DNA of 64,000 bases. Source: Methylorubrum rhodinum. GTDB lineage: Bacteria; Pseudomonadota; Alphaproteobacteria; Rhizobiales; Beijerinckiaceae. Of this stretch, positions 23,238 through 31,191 are shown one piece after another. The notes beneath the pieces are model-generated. The model did not search any database, was not told where the DNA came from, and saw only the letters and a list, made by a program, of their open reading frames with translations. Position numbers and translations under genes: made by a program. How positions within the stretch are numbered: the stretch's first letter is position 1; every line of letters begins with the position of its first letter. Location of the stretch: NCBI RefSeq assembly GCF_014199935.1, contig NZ_JACHOP010000017.1, positions 45,301 through 109,300 on the forward strand. Reading direction: 5' to 3'.

Positions 23238-24584
23238 ATGAAGACCCACATCCTGCTTGCCGGGGCGCGCCCGGCTGCCTTCCACGCGTCGTTCCTCGCC
23301 AATTGCGGGATCGGCGGCATCCGCGTCGCGCTCGCCCCCGAAGGTGCCGCCCATGCGGCCGGCCAGGGCGACGGTGCCGGCGAGGCCGAGTTCAAGGCCG
23401 CGGCCGCGAACCTGAAGACCATCGGCGACGAGGTGAGGCGTCTTGCCGAGGGCGCGCTGGGCGAGGCCAAGAAGGCCGGGGCGCTCAGCGACGAGACCAA
23501 GGCGGCCGTCGACAAGGGCCTGTCCGACTTCAACATCAAGATCCGCGAGTTCGACACCCGGCTCGCCGATGCCGAGCAGAAGGCCGCCCGCCGTGGCGGG
23601 CCGGGCGCGCCGATGGAGCAAAAGTCGCTCGGGCAACTCGTCATCGAGAACGAGGAGGTCAAGGCCACCATCCTCGGCGGCAGCCAGCGCGGCAAGGTCG
23701 CCATGACGATCGAGACGAAGGCGATCACCACCGCCCCGGCCACGTTCGGCAACACCAACTCGATCTCGAACTCGCTGGTCCCGGCCGAGCGTCTGGCCGG
23801 CGTCGTCGGCCTGCCGCAGCGCCCGCTCACCGTGCGCGACCTGCTCGCTCAGGGGCAGACCGCCTCCAACGCCATCGAATTTGCCGTGCAGACCGCGCGC
23901 ACCAACGCGGCGGCGCCCGTGCCCGAGACCCAGCCCAAGCCCTACTCGGACTACACCTGGAACCTGAAGAGCTTTCCGGTCCGCACGATCGCGCACCTCG
24001 TCAAGGCCTCTCGTCAGATTCTCGACGACGCGCCCGGCCTGCGCAGCACCATCGACGCCGAGATGCGCTACGGCATCCAGCTCACCGAGGAGAACCAGCT
24101 TCTCGTTGGCGACGGCACCGGCGCCAACATCCTCGGCCTCGTGCCGCAGGCCTCGACCTACACCGGCGCCTTCCAGGTGACGGGCGAGACCGCCATCGAC
24201 CGGCTGCGCCTCGCCGCGCTTCAGGGCGTCCTCGCCTTCCTCCCGATGGACGGCTACGTGCTCAACCCCACGGACTGGGCCCGCATCGAGACCATCAAGG
24301 ACGGCATGGGCCGCTACCTGATCGGCGACCCCCAGGGCCGCATCGTCCCGCAGCTCTGGAACCTGCCCGTCTCGCCGAGCTTCGCGATGCCGGTCGGCAC
24401 CTTCCTCACGGGGGCGTTCAAGACGGCGGCGCAGATCTTCGACCGCATGGCGATCGAGGTGCTGATCTCGACCGAGAACGCCGACGACTTCGAGAAAAAC
24501 ATGATCACGATCCGCGCCGAGGAGCGGCTGGCGCTCGTGGTCAAGCGGCCGAACGCCTTCATCACCGGCACTCTGCCGGCCTGA
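23238..24584 (+). CDS. major capsid protein (HK97 fold)
   Basis: A 448-residue capsid protein. Residues 45-125 are a charged coiled-coil region that matches the HK97 delta (scaffold) domain removed by the protease. The mature part contains FGNTNSISNSLVPAERLAGV, VRDLLAQG, the TWNLKSFPVRTIAHLVKASR block, EENQLLVGDGTGANILGL and FEKNMITIRAEERLALVVKR. The N-terminal 30 residues are unusually hydrophobic. Confidence 0.95.
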   Translation: MKTHILLAGARPAAFHASFLANCGIGGIRVALAPEGAAHAAGQGDGAGEAEFKAAAANLKTIGDEVRRLAEGALGEAKKAGALSDETKAAVDKGLSDFNIKIREFDTRLADAEQKAARRGGPGAPMEQKSLGQLVIENEEVKATILGGSQRGKVAMTIETKAITTAPATFGNTNSISNSLVPAERLAGVVGLPQRPLTVRDLLAQGQTASNAIEFAVQTARTNAAAPVPETQPKPYSDYTWNLKSFPVRTIAHLVKASRQILDDAPGLRSTIDAEMRYGIQLTEENQLLVGDGTGANILGLVPQASTYTGAFQVTGETAIDRLRLAALQGVLAFLPMDGYVLNPTDWARIETIKDGMGRYLIGDPQGRIVPQLWNLPVSPSFAMPVGTFLTGAFKTAAQIFDRMAIEVLISTENADDFEKNMITIRAEERLALVVKRPNAFITGTLPA

Positions 24585-24603
24585 TCGGCTCTCGCCAGCG
24601 ACG

Positions 24604-24625
24604 GGGCGGCCATTTCCGGCCGCCC
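24604..24625 (+). terminator. hairpin after the capsid gene
   Basis: GGGCGGCC pairs with GGCCGCCC around a six-base ATTTCC loop. It lacks a long T-run, so partial termination or mRNA stabilisation is more likely, raising capsid message relative to downstream genes. Confidence 0.5.
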
Positions 24626-24654
24626 TTGCCCCCCCAACAGACAGCGAGGCCGTC

Positions 24655-24963
24655 ATGGCGAACGAGGACAGCGGCACCGTGCTGGTGCGCCCGCTCAAGA
24701 TTTTCATGGGCCAGCCCGGCGAGGGTCAGGGCCAGGACGGGCTCGTCATGCCCGATCAGGCGCCCTTCCGCGTCTCGCGCCAGCGGCTCGCCGATCTCAA
24801 GGCGAACGGGCTGGTGGAAGAGGCCGGCGCCGCCCGCGACGGCGGCGAGGCCCCTGCTGCGCCCGCCGACAGTCCCGCCGCCGCGCCCGCCCCGATCACG
24901 ACGGACAGCGTGGCTCGGTCCGAGGACGCGCGCGGCACCCGCGGCCGTCCGGCCCGCACCTGA
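24655..24963 (+). CDS. hypothetical head-region protein
   Basis: A 102-residue protein with an N-terminal 55-residue domain (VLVRPLKIFMGQPGEGQGQD; FRVSRQRLADLKANGLVEE) and a disordered Ala/Pro-rich tail. A similar 'RLADLKANGLV' motif occurs in small head-region proteins of other phages, so a head accessory role is likely. Confidence 0.6.
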   Translation: MANEDSGTVLVRPLKIFMGQPGEGQGQDGLVMPDQAPFRVSRQRLADLKANGLVEEAGAARDGGEAPAAPADSPAAAPAPITTDSVARSEDARGTRGRPART

Positions 24964-24986
24964 CGCCATCCCAGGAGACCCGACCC

Positions 24987-25400
24987 ATGCGGACCCTTCT
25001 CGCGGGCGCGATCGCCCTTCTCGCCCTGACCATCGGCGCCCTGGCGCAGTCGCCCGCCATCCTGCGCCCGCCGGGCGGCCTCGCGCTCGACGGCGGCACC
25101 AAGACGACCACCGCCACGGCCGGTGCCGCGACCCTCAACAAGCTCTCGGGCAAGATCACCTCCGAGGCGCTCACCACGGCGGCGGGCGCGACCTACACCC
25201 TCACGCTGACCAACAGCACGGTCGCGGCGGGCGACATCGTGTTCGCCTCGCTCGCCAACGGCACGAACACGACCGGCTCGCCCGGCGTGGTGCGCGTGGC
25301 CCCTGGGGCCAGCAGCGTCACGATCACGGTGCGCAACGGCGACGCCGCTGCGGCCCTCAACGGCACGGTGGTCGTGTCGTTCATGGTCCTCAAGAACTAG
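24987..25400 (+). CDS. exported beta-rich protein, possible head decoration (first of three)
   Basis: A 137-residue protein with a clear Sec signal (MRTLLAGAIALLALTIGALA, cleavage near AQ-SP) followed by a Thr/Ala/Gly-rich, beta-strand domain (TYTLTLTNSTVAAGDIVFAS) that resembles phage decoration or fibre domains. AGGAG precedes the start. An export signal on a gene in the head cluster is unexpected. Whether the mature protein is on virions or on the cell surface cannot be told. Confidence 0.65.
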   Translation: MRTLLAGAIALLALTIGALAQSPAILRPPGGLALDGGTKTTTATAGAATLNKLSGKITSEALTTAAGATYTLTLTNSTVAAGDIVFASLANGTNTTGSPGVVRVAPGASSVTITVRNGDAAAALNGTVVVSFMVLKN

Positions 25401-25422
25401 CCCTCGCGAAGTGGAGCCGGCC

Positions 25423-26640
25423 ATGATCCTGCGCCGCTTTGGGCTGATCGCACTCGCGCTCCTGTGCGCCGGCCCGGTCCTGGCCGATCCCCCGCCCGCG
25501 ACGGCACCGCCCTATCGCACGTCATCAGGGGCGCTGATTCCGGTCGCCGTCTACGACGCGGCCGGCAACGTCGTGTCGACCTTCGGGGGCGGATCGGGCG
25601 GCTCGTCCACCGTCGCCGGCTCTACGGAGCAGGACGTCCGCACGACGGGCCCGCTCAACGCCGCCGCCGCCAACGCCGCTATCACCACCGCGATCAACGG
25701 CCAGGCGACGGTCGGCTACGCCTTTACGGGCCTCACCGCCTCCGGTGCGACGCTCACTTACGAGCAGTCGATCGACGGCGGCACGACGTGGACCGGCATC
25801 AACGCCATTAACCGCGGCACCGGCGTGCCGGAGGCGACGCGCACCACGGATGGGCAGATCGCGCTCAGCGCGACGGGCCGGACCAACGTACGGGTTCGGG
25901 TCTCGACGCCTGGCACCGGGACGATCACCGTTGCCACCAACGTCTCGGTGCGAGAGGGCATCTTTTCAATCGGCTCGCCGCTGCCGCCGGGAAGCAACGC
26001 GATGGGTTCGGTGCTGGCGGATCTGCGAATCGCCGGAGCGCCGAACGCCTCCGGCAACCCAATTTTCGCGCAGATGACCAACCCGTCGCCCACCGGTTCG
26101 GTCACCGGGCCCGGCACGGCGGGCTCGCAGGCGCAGGCGGTCCAAGGCATCCCGAACGGCGTCCCGCAGAACGTCTATCCGTGCCAGTACAATGCGACGC
26201 TGCCGACGCTGACGACCGGGCAGACCGCTCACGCCTCATGCGATCTCAACGGGCGCATGATCGTCTCCCTTCCGGCGTCCAGTCAGACGATCGGCAGCGT
26301 GTTTCTGGTGACCTCGTCGGCCGCCGGCGCGGGGATCTTGCCCCAGACCACGACCGGGTCGAGCGTCGTTGCCAAGGCCAGCGCGGGCAACCTCTACGGA
26401 TACCACGCGACGTTCGGGGCGACGGCCGGCTTCGTGGCCATCCTCAATGCGACGGCGGTTCCGACGGCCGGCGCCGCCATCGCCCCGCTGGAATGCACGC
26501 CGATCGCGGCGAATGCCTCCTACCGCACGCGCCAGGATTTCGGCGACCGCTACACCGCCGGCATCGTCCTGATCGCCACCTCGTCCTGCACGACGTTCAC
26601 CGCCGTGACGCCCCTGCTCATGGCCGCGTTCGTGAACTGA
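25423..26640 (+). CDS. exported beta-rich fibre/adhesin-like protein (second of three)
   Basis: A 405-residue protein with a Sec signal (MILRRFGLIALALLCAGPVL, cleavage near LADPP) and a long Gly/Ser/Thr-rich body (e.g. GYAFTGLTASGATLTYEQSI). Two or three Cys pairs lie in the C-terminal half (YPCQYN, HASCDLN, LECTP, SSCTTF), fitting disulphides formed after export. ATG with a GGAG site is preferred over a GTG 12 bases earlier. Composition resembles phage baseplate/fibre proteins. Confidence 0.65.
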   Translation: MILRRFGLIALALLCAGPVLADPPPATAPPYRTSSGALIPVAVYDAAGNVVSTFGGGSGGSSTVAGSTEQDVRTTGPLNAAAANAAITTAINGQATVGYAFTGLTASGATLTYEQSIDGGTTWTGINAINRGTGVPEATRTTDGQIALSATGRTNVRVRVSTPGTGTITVATNVSVREGIFSIGSPLPPGSNAMGSVLADLRIAGAPNASGNPIFAQMTNPSPTGSVTGPGTAGSQAQAVQGIPNGVPQNVYPCQYNATLPTLTTGQTAHASCDLNGRMIVSLPASSQTIGSVFLVTSSAAGAGILPQTTTGSSVVAKASAGNLYGYHATFGATAGFVAILNATAVPTAGAAIAPLECTPIAANASYRTRQDFGDRYTAGIVLIATSSCTTFTAVTPLLMAAFVN

Positions 26641-26650
26641 GGAGGCCGGG

Positions 26651-27160
26651 ATGCTCGCGCGCTTCCTCCTCGCCGCGGTCCTCGCTTTCGCGCCGGGCGC
26701 TGCCTGGGCACAGCCCTCCTCGCTCTATGCGCCGCTCACCGCCGCGGACGCCGTCACCGTCATGCCGGCGCCCGCCACCTCGGCGCCGCCGGCCACGGGC
26801 ACCGACAGCGTCGAGGGCTCGTCGGTGCGCTACGCCCGCGCCGATCACACCCATGCGACGTCCGTCCAGCGCGCCCGGATGACGGTGGCGCCGGCCGGGC
26901 AGCCGGTGCGGTGGACCTTCGCCAAGCCGTACGAGGCTGGGATCACGCCCGTCGTCACCTGCACGGCGCAGAACGTGGCCAGCGCGACGCGGCCTTACGT
27001 CGTCAACACCGTGGGTGACCCGACCGCGACCTATGCCGACCTCGTCGTCTATCAGGCGACGGCGCCGAACCTGTCGATCGGCAATCTCTCGCTGACGCTG
27101 TTCGGCCCGGCGCCGTCGGGCACGACCGTCAACTGCCAAGCGGCCAAGCCGACGCAATGA
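26651..27160 (+). CDS. exported fibre-tip-like protein (third of three)
   Basis: A 169-residue protein with a Sec signal (MLARFLLAAVLAFAPGAAWA, cleavage after AWA-QP). Residues 50-75 contain YARADHTHATS, the ADHTH collar motif of phage fibres, and the remainder resembles the small C-terminal domain of tail-fibre proteins (AKPYEAGITPVVTCTAQN). It overlaps the connector gene by four bases, so it is translated with the head-tail genes. Confidence 0.65.
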   Translation: MLARFLLAAVLAFAPGAAWAQPSSLYAPLTAADAVTVMPAPATSAPPATGTDSVEGSSVRYARADHTHATSVQRARMTVAPAGQPVRWTFAKPYEAGITPVVTCTAQNVASATRPYVVNTVGDPTATYADLVVYQATAPNLSIGNLSLTLFGPAPSGTTVNCQAAKPTQ

Positions 27161-27780
27161 CCGCGACCGTCCTCATCCCGCCGGCTTCGCACCGGCTCAC
27201 CACCGTCACGCGGGCGCGCGAGATGTTCGGCTTTCCGCTGGAGTCGGACCGCGCCGCCTGGCTGCTGATCGACCAAGCCTCCGCCACGGCGGAGCGCTTC
27301 TGCAATCGCACATTCGGGCGCCAGACGCTGCGGGAGCGCTTCGATCTGTGCCGATCGCCCGACGGTCTCGCCCTCGAGGGCTCGCCGGTGGTCGAGGTCC
27401 TGAGCATCGTGCGCGACGGCGTGGCGCTCGCTGTGGACGATTACGAAGTCGACGGCGTCGCGCTCCATGCGGTGCGGAACGGTGACCGGTGCGGTTGGTA
27501 CGGTCGCACGCTCACGGTCGAATATGTGGCCGGCTACGTCCTGCCGGACGACGAGGAAGGCCCGATCCCGGCTGGCATGCTGCCCGCGGATGTCGAGCGG
27601 GCCGTGATGCTTCTCGCCAACGCATCGCTCGCCGGGCGCCAGCGGGAGGCGGGATTGAAATCCGAGTCGGTCGAGGGGGTCGGCTCGTTCTCCTACTTCG
27701 TCCAGGGCGCGAACAACGCGCTGCCCGATCCGGAGGCCGAATCCCTGCTGCAGCGGCACCGGAGGCCGTTCCTGGGATGA
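27157..27780 (+). CDS. head-tail connector protein (gp6-like)
   Basis: A 207-residue protein with the gp6/gp15-type adaptor pattern: LTTVTRAREMFGFPLESDRA, a helix AWLLIDQASATAERFCNR, a central strand part and a C-terminal helix (VERAVMLLANASLAGRQREA). Such adaptors ring the portal and begin the neck. Position after capsid and before closure genes agrees. Confidence 0.8.
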   Translation: MTATVLIPPASHRLTTVTRAREMFGFPLESDRAAWLLIDQASATAERFCNRTFGRQTLRERFDLCRSPDGLALEGSPVVEVLSIVRDGVALAVDDYEVDGVALHAVRNGDRCGWYGRTLTVEYVAGYVLPDDEEGPIPAGMLPADVERAVMLLANASLAGRQREAGLKSESVEGVGSFSYFVQGANNALPDPEAESLLQRHRRPFLG

Positions 27781-28097
27781 GCCCGGCGCAGGCCATCGCC
27801 GCTCTGGACCGCCAATTGCGCCGGCACGGGCAAGACGTGACGCTCCACGCCAACGGGCGCGAGGCGAGCGTCACGGTGCGCGGGCGCCCGAGCGGCTACC
27901 GGCCGGACGAACTCGGCCAGGGCGTGCTGCAGGGCATGACGAAGATCGTGCTCTCGCCGACTGGGCTGGAGGCCTACGGCCGCCCAAGAAAGCTCGACAC
28001 GATGCAGTACGGCGGTTGGAGCCAGACGGTCGAGGTGGTCGACCCGATCTGGATCGATGGCGAGGTGGTGCGCTTCGAGATCTGGGCGACCGGGTGA
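27777..28097 (+). CDS. head closure/stopper-like protein
   Basis: A 106-residue protein in an ATGA overlap with the connector. Strand-rich segments (QDVTLHANGREASVTVRGRP and VRFEIWATG at the end) and order suggest the head-closure (stopper) protein. Sequence alone does not prove it. Confidence 0.55.
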   Translation: MSPAQAIAALDRQLRRHGQDVTLHANGREASVTVRGRPSGYRPDELGQGVLQGMTKIVLSPTGLEAYGRPRKLDTMQYGGWSQTVEVVDPIWIDGEVVRFEIWATG

Positions 28098-28780
28098 TGG
28101 CGACCCGCACCAGCGTGCGCCTCGACCCGATCGCGCGCGACATCGCCTTGATCCGCGACGAGATGCTGAGCCCGGCGGCGCAAGGTGATGCGCTCGCCGG
28201 CTTGGCCCGCGAGGTGATCGGCGAGGCGCAGGAAACCAACCGCCGGGCGCTCGGCTACGCGCCCGACTACGATCTCTTCGTCGATGGCGGTCGACGGGCC
28301 ACGCTGGACGGTCTGAAGCCCAGCAGCGTCGTCCTGGCCGAGTTCCATCTCCTGCTCGACGTGATCGAGTGGGTCGACGCGCAGTTGATCCTGCACTCGC
28401 CGGTCAAGACGGAGCGCTACGCCCGCTCGCACCAGTGGTTCGCCGACAACGTCGCCTTCGACGACCCGACCAACCCGCCGCCGGCCGAGAGCTACATCGT
28501 CCTGAACAGCCAGCCCTACGCCCGCAAGATCGAGCGAGGGCAGTCCAGCCAGGCGCCCGATGGTGTGTACGAGGCGGTTGCCGTGCTGGCGCGGCGCCGA
28601 TTCGGCAACATCGCCTACGTCGGGTTCACCTATCGCTCGTTTCCCGGCGGCGCGGTCGGCGATTGGGCGCAGACCGCCTCGGCGCAGGCGCTCGGCCAGC
28701 GCATCCGCAAGGGTCGGGCCGGGCTGAGGCAGGATTGGCTGACGCGCCAGCCCGCCATCTACATCGATCCGGGGCGCTGA
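28097..28780 (+). CDS. neck/minor tail protein (gp10-like position)
   Basis: A 227-residue protein starting in a TGATG overlap. It contains SPVKTERYARSHQWFADNVA and IVLNSQPYARKIERGQSSQA, the pattern of HK97 gp10-type neck proteins in which a YA-x-KIE-G segment is conserved. It probably joins head and tail. Confidence 0.65.
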   Translation: MATRTSVRLDPIARDIALIRDEMLSPAAQGDALAGLAREVIGEAQETNRRALGYAPDYDLFVDGGRRATLDGLKPSSVVLAEFHLLLDVIEWVDAQLILHSPVKTERYARSHQWFADNVAFDDPTNPPPAESYIVLNSQPYARKIERGQSSQAPDGVYEAVAVLARRRFGNIAYVGFTYRSFPGGAVGDWAQTASAQALGQRIRKGRAGLRQDWLTRQPAIYIDPGR

Positions 28781-28782
28781 AC

Positions 28783-29214
28783 ATGGCGCTGAAGCTCGTC
28801 GTCGACGCCGTCGAAGCGCGGCTCGCCGCCTACTGGAACGGGCGGACGGACATCTACGGTCTGAACGAGCCCTTGGAGGGCGATCCCCCCAAGGATGCGC
28901 AGGGCAAGCCGAAGCCCTTCCTGCAGGTCACCTTCCCGGTCGCCAACAGCCGGCAACTAACCATCGGCGCGCCGGGGGACAATTGGTGGCGCGAAGAGGG
29001 CGCGATCCGCATCGAGATCAACATGCGGCGCGCCTCCGGCACCGCGGAAGGCCTCACCTGGGCGGACGAACTGGCCGCCCTGTTTCGCGGCAAGGAGTTC
29101 GGCGGGGTCCAGACCTTCGCGCCGTCCTCGCCCGTGCAGGACCCGAACAACGACGCCGGCAACTACTACGTCCTGTCGTTCGCGATCCCCTACCAGGCCG
29201 ACATCCGCGGCTGA
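28783..29214 (+). CDS. tail terminator/completion protein (DUF4128-like)
   Basis: A 143-residue protein with FLQVTFPVANSRQLTIGAPG followed by REEGAIRIEINMRR, the layout of small tail-completion proteins (DUF4128-like) that cap the tail tube at the head end. Position directly before the tube gene supports it. Confidence 0.7.
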   Translation: MALKLVVDAVEARLAAYWNGRTDIYGLNEPLEGDPPKDAQGKPKPFLQVTFPVANSRQLTIGAPGDNWWREEGAIRIEINMRRASGTAEGLTWADELAALFRGKEFGGVQTFAPSSPVQDPNNDAGNYYVLSFAIPYQADIRG

Positions 29215-29256
29215 CCGGCCGGGCCGCCCGACGCTTCCCTACTTCTGGAGACTGCC

Positions 29257-30195
29257 ATGTCGATCGCCAACGGGTCGGATCGTCGGATCGCCTATGTCGC
29301 CGAGGCGACGTGGGGGGTCACGCCCGCCACGCCTTCGTTCAAGACGCTGCGCTCGACCGGCGGCGGGCCGGGGATCAACAAGACGACCGCGACCTCGAAC
29401 GAGATCTATGCGGACCGCAACGTCCGCAACGAGATCCTCCTCGGGCTCGACGCGGCCGGGGCCTACAACTTCGAGATGGCCTACAACACCTTCGACGACA
29501 TCTTCGAAGCGGCCCTGTTCGGCACCTGGACCTCGAACGTGCTCAAGAACGGGTCGACGGGCCGGAGCTTCACGTTCGAAGAGACCCTGCCCATCGGCGA
29601 CTCTGCCGTCACGGTCTCGCGCTTCCCCGGCGCGCGCATCAGCACGCTCAACCTGTCGATTGCGGCGCGCCAGCCCGTCACCGGCTCGTTCGGCATCATG
29701 GCGCAGACCGAGGCCCTGCCCGGCGGCCTGCTCACCGGGGCGACCTACGCCGCGCCGACCACCAATCCGATCTCCACGGCATCGGCCAACGTCGCGATCC
29801 TCGATTTCGGGCTCGGCGGCAGCGCGCCGGCGCCGAAGGTGCGCAGCCTGTCGCTGTCGGTGAACAATGGTCTGCGCGTCCGGCCGAGCGTCGGCAATCT
29901 GTTCACCGAGGATTTCGGGCTCGGCGACATCGACGTCACGGGCAACATCGAGGCCTATTTCGAGACCGACGACCTCTACGCGCTCGCCTTGGCGCATGGC
30001 TCCTTCGCGACCGACTTCACGGTCGGGAACGCCGCGACGCAGCGGTATCGGATCACCATGCCGAACTGTCGCCCCATGAATCCCGAGCGGCGTACCGGCG
30101 ACAACAACGACGACGTGATGGTGATCATCCCGTTCCGGGCCGTGCTCCACACCGGCGAGCAGTGTTCCATCAAAATGCAGAGGGGCGTGTCATGA
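29257..30195 (+). CDS. major tail tube protein
   Basis: A 312-residue beta-rich protein starting MSIANGSDRRIAYVAEATWG, with WGVTPATPSFKTLRSTG, NEIYADRNVRNE and YFETDDLYALALAHGSFA; this matches the phage tail tube family in Rhizobiales siphophages. It polymerises around the tape measure. A TGGAG site lies nine bases upstream; it overlaps the next gene. Confidence 0.9.
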   Translation: MSIANGSDRRIAYVAEATWGVTPATPSFKTLRSTGGGPGINKTTATSNEIYADRNVRNEILLGLDAAGAYNFEMAYNTFDDIFEAALFGTWTSNVLKNGSTGRSFTFEETLPIGDSAVTVSRFPGARISTLNLSIAARQPVTGSFGIMAQTEALPGGLLTGATYAAPTTNPISTASANVAILDFGLGGSAPAPKVRSLSLSVNNGLRVRPSVGNLFTEDFGLGDIDVTGNIEAYFETDDLYALALAHGSFATDFTVGNAATQRYRITMPNCRPMNPERRTGDNNDDVMVIIPFRAVLHTGEQCSIKMQRGVS

Positions 30196-30449
30196 AGACG
30201 GTCCGTATCACCGAAAGCTTTTCCGGCTATCCGAAGGCCTTTCCGAAGGGCGAGGCCACCCGCGCGGACGAGGTCCGCTACGAGGCGGGCACCGAGGTCG
30301 AGATGACCGACGCCTACGCCGAACTCATCGTCGGTAAGGGGCTCGGCACGCTCGCGAGCGCCAAGGCCGCCGGGTCGAGCGAGGGCGCCAAGGCCGAGCC
30401 GACCAAGCCCGCGCCCGCCATCACCGAGAAGCAGGAGCCCTCCGCGTGA
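30192..30449 (+). CDS. small tail-region protein
   Basis: An 85-residue acidic/Lys-rich protein (MKTVRITESFSGYPKAFPKG...) with an 'ELIVGKGLG' motif and a disordered Ala/Lys/Glu tail. It sits between tube and chaperone genes and overlaps both. A similar small protein occurs at this position in related phages; function unknown. Confidence 0.6.
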   Translation: MKTVRITESFSGYPKAFPKGEATRADEVRYEAGTEVEMTDAYAELIVGKGLGTLASAKAAGSSEGAKAEPTKPAPAITEKQEPSA

Positions 30450-30859
30450 AGCTCTCCGCCCTGAAAACCAACGTCGCCGTGATCGAGCAGGGGCGCTGGA
30501 TCGACGACATCCCCGGCCTGCCCGGCGTCCGCCTCAAGGTCCGCGGCCTCGGCAACGCCGATTACAAGCGCTTGTTCGACCGCAAGGCCTCCGCGATCCC
30601 GGCGCACCAGAAGCTGCGCGGGCTCCGCGCGGAGGATCGCGAGCGCATCATCGGCGAATGCCTCAACGAAGCCGTCTTGCTCGATTGGGACGGCTTTACC
30701 GAGGACGACGGCACCACGCCGCTGCCCTACTCGGCCGACCTCGCCGGCAAGCTGCTCGGCGATCCCGAGTTCGACATGTTCCGGGGGGCCGTGACCTGGG
30801 CGGCCAACGCCGTCGCCGTCGAGGCCGAGGTCGACGGAAAGGCCGACGCAAAAAACTGA
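30446..30859 (+). CDS. tail assembly chaperone, short form (G-like)
   Basis: A 137-residue product from GTG. Phage tail chaperones guide the tape measure during tail assembly and are made as a short form and a longer frameshifted form. The ending ...GKADAKN-stop contains the slippery heptamer, and the contents (GRWIDDIPGLPGVRLKVRGL) agree with the G-like family. Confidence 0.85.
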   Translation: MKLSALKTNVAVIEQGRWIDDIPGLPGVRLKVRGLGNADYKRLFDRKASAIPAHQKLRGLRAEDRERIIGECLNEAVLLDWDGFTEDDGTTPLPYSADLAGKLLGDPEFDMFRGAVTWAANAVAVEAEVDGKADAKN

Positions 30860-30883
30860 TCGACGCCCTCCGATGGGAGGGCG
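30850..30883 (+). other. -1 programmed ribosomal frameshift signal
   Basis: The heptamer A AAA AAC (30850-30856) lies in frame just before the TGA of the short chaperone. After a 7-base spacer comes an 8-bp hairpin, CGCCCTCC (30864-30871) / GGAGGGCG (30876-30883) with a GATG loop. Slippery site, spacer and stem-loop fit a classical -1 signal. Confidence 0.9.
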
Positions 30884-31191
30884 AGTTCGGCGAGCGGGCC
30901 GAGTGGCTGATCGACATCGCCGAAGAGGATGGTCAGGTGCCGCGTGCGCTGATGCGGCGCCCGGAACTGGCCGAACACCTCACCTTCGTCTGGTCCGCGT
31001 TCTGGCGCCTCCAGGCTGATCGCGCCATCGGCTTCGGCGTGTTCGGCCCGATCCGATGGACCGCGATCCACGCCTATGCCGAACGCTACGGGATCACCGA
31101 TCTGGACGAGTACGAGCGGCTGGAGCGGCTGGTCGGGCTCATGGACGGTGAGTGGCGCAAGATGATGGACAAGAAGGGAGCGGACCGCTGA
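30856..31191 (+). CDS. tail assembly chaperone, frameshift extension (T-like)
   Basis: The -1 frame adds 111 residues to the short chaperone, giving a fusion of about 248. It reads LIDALRWEGEFGERAEWLID ... and ends shortly before the tape measure. The T part (WTAIHAYAERYGITDLDEYE) is typical of phage tail chaperone C-terminal extensions. It lacks its own start and is expressed only by frameshifting. Confidence 0.85.
   Translation: MIDALRWEGEFGERAEWLIDIAEEDGQVPRALMRRPELAEHLTFVWSAFWRLQADRAIGFGVFGPIRWTAIHAYAERYGITDLDEYERLERLVGLMDGEWRKMMDKKGADR

Noticed and set aside
23303..25426. 707-codon plus-strand frame over the capsid gene
   Set aside because: Frame +1 shadow of the HK97 capsid; Arg/His/Pro-rich translation without homology pattern.
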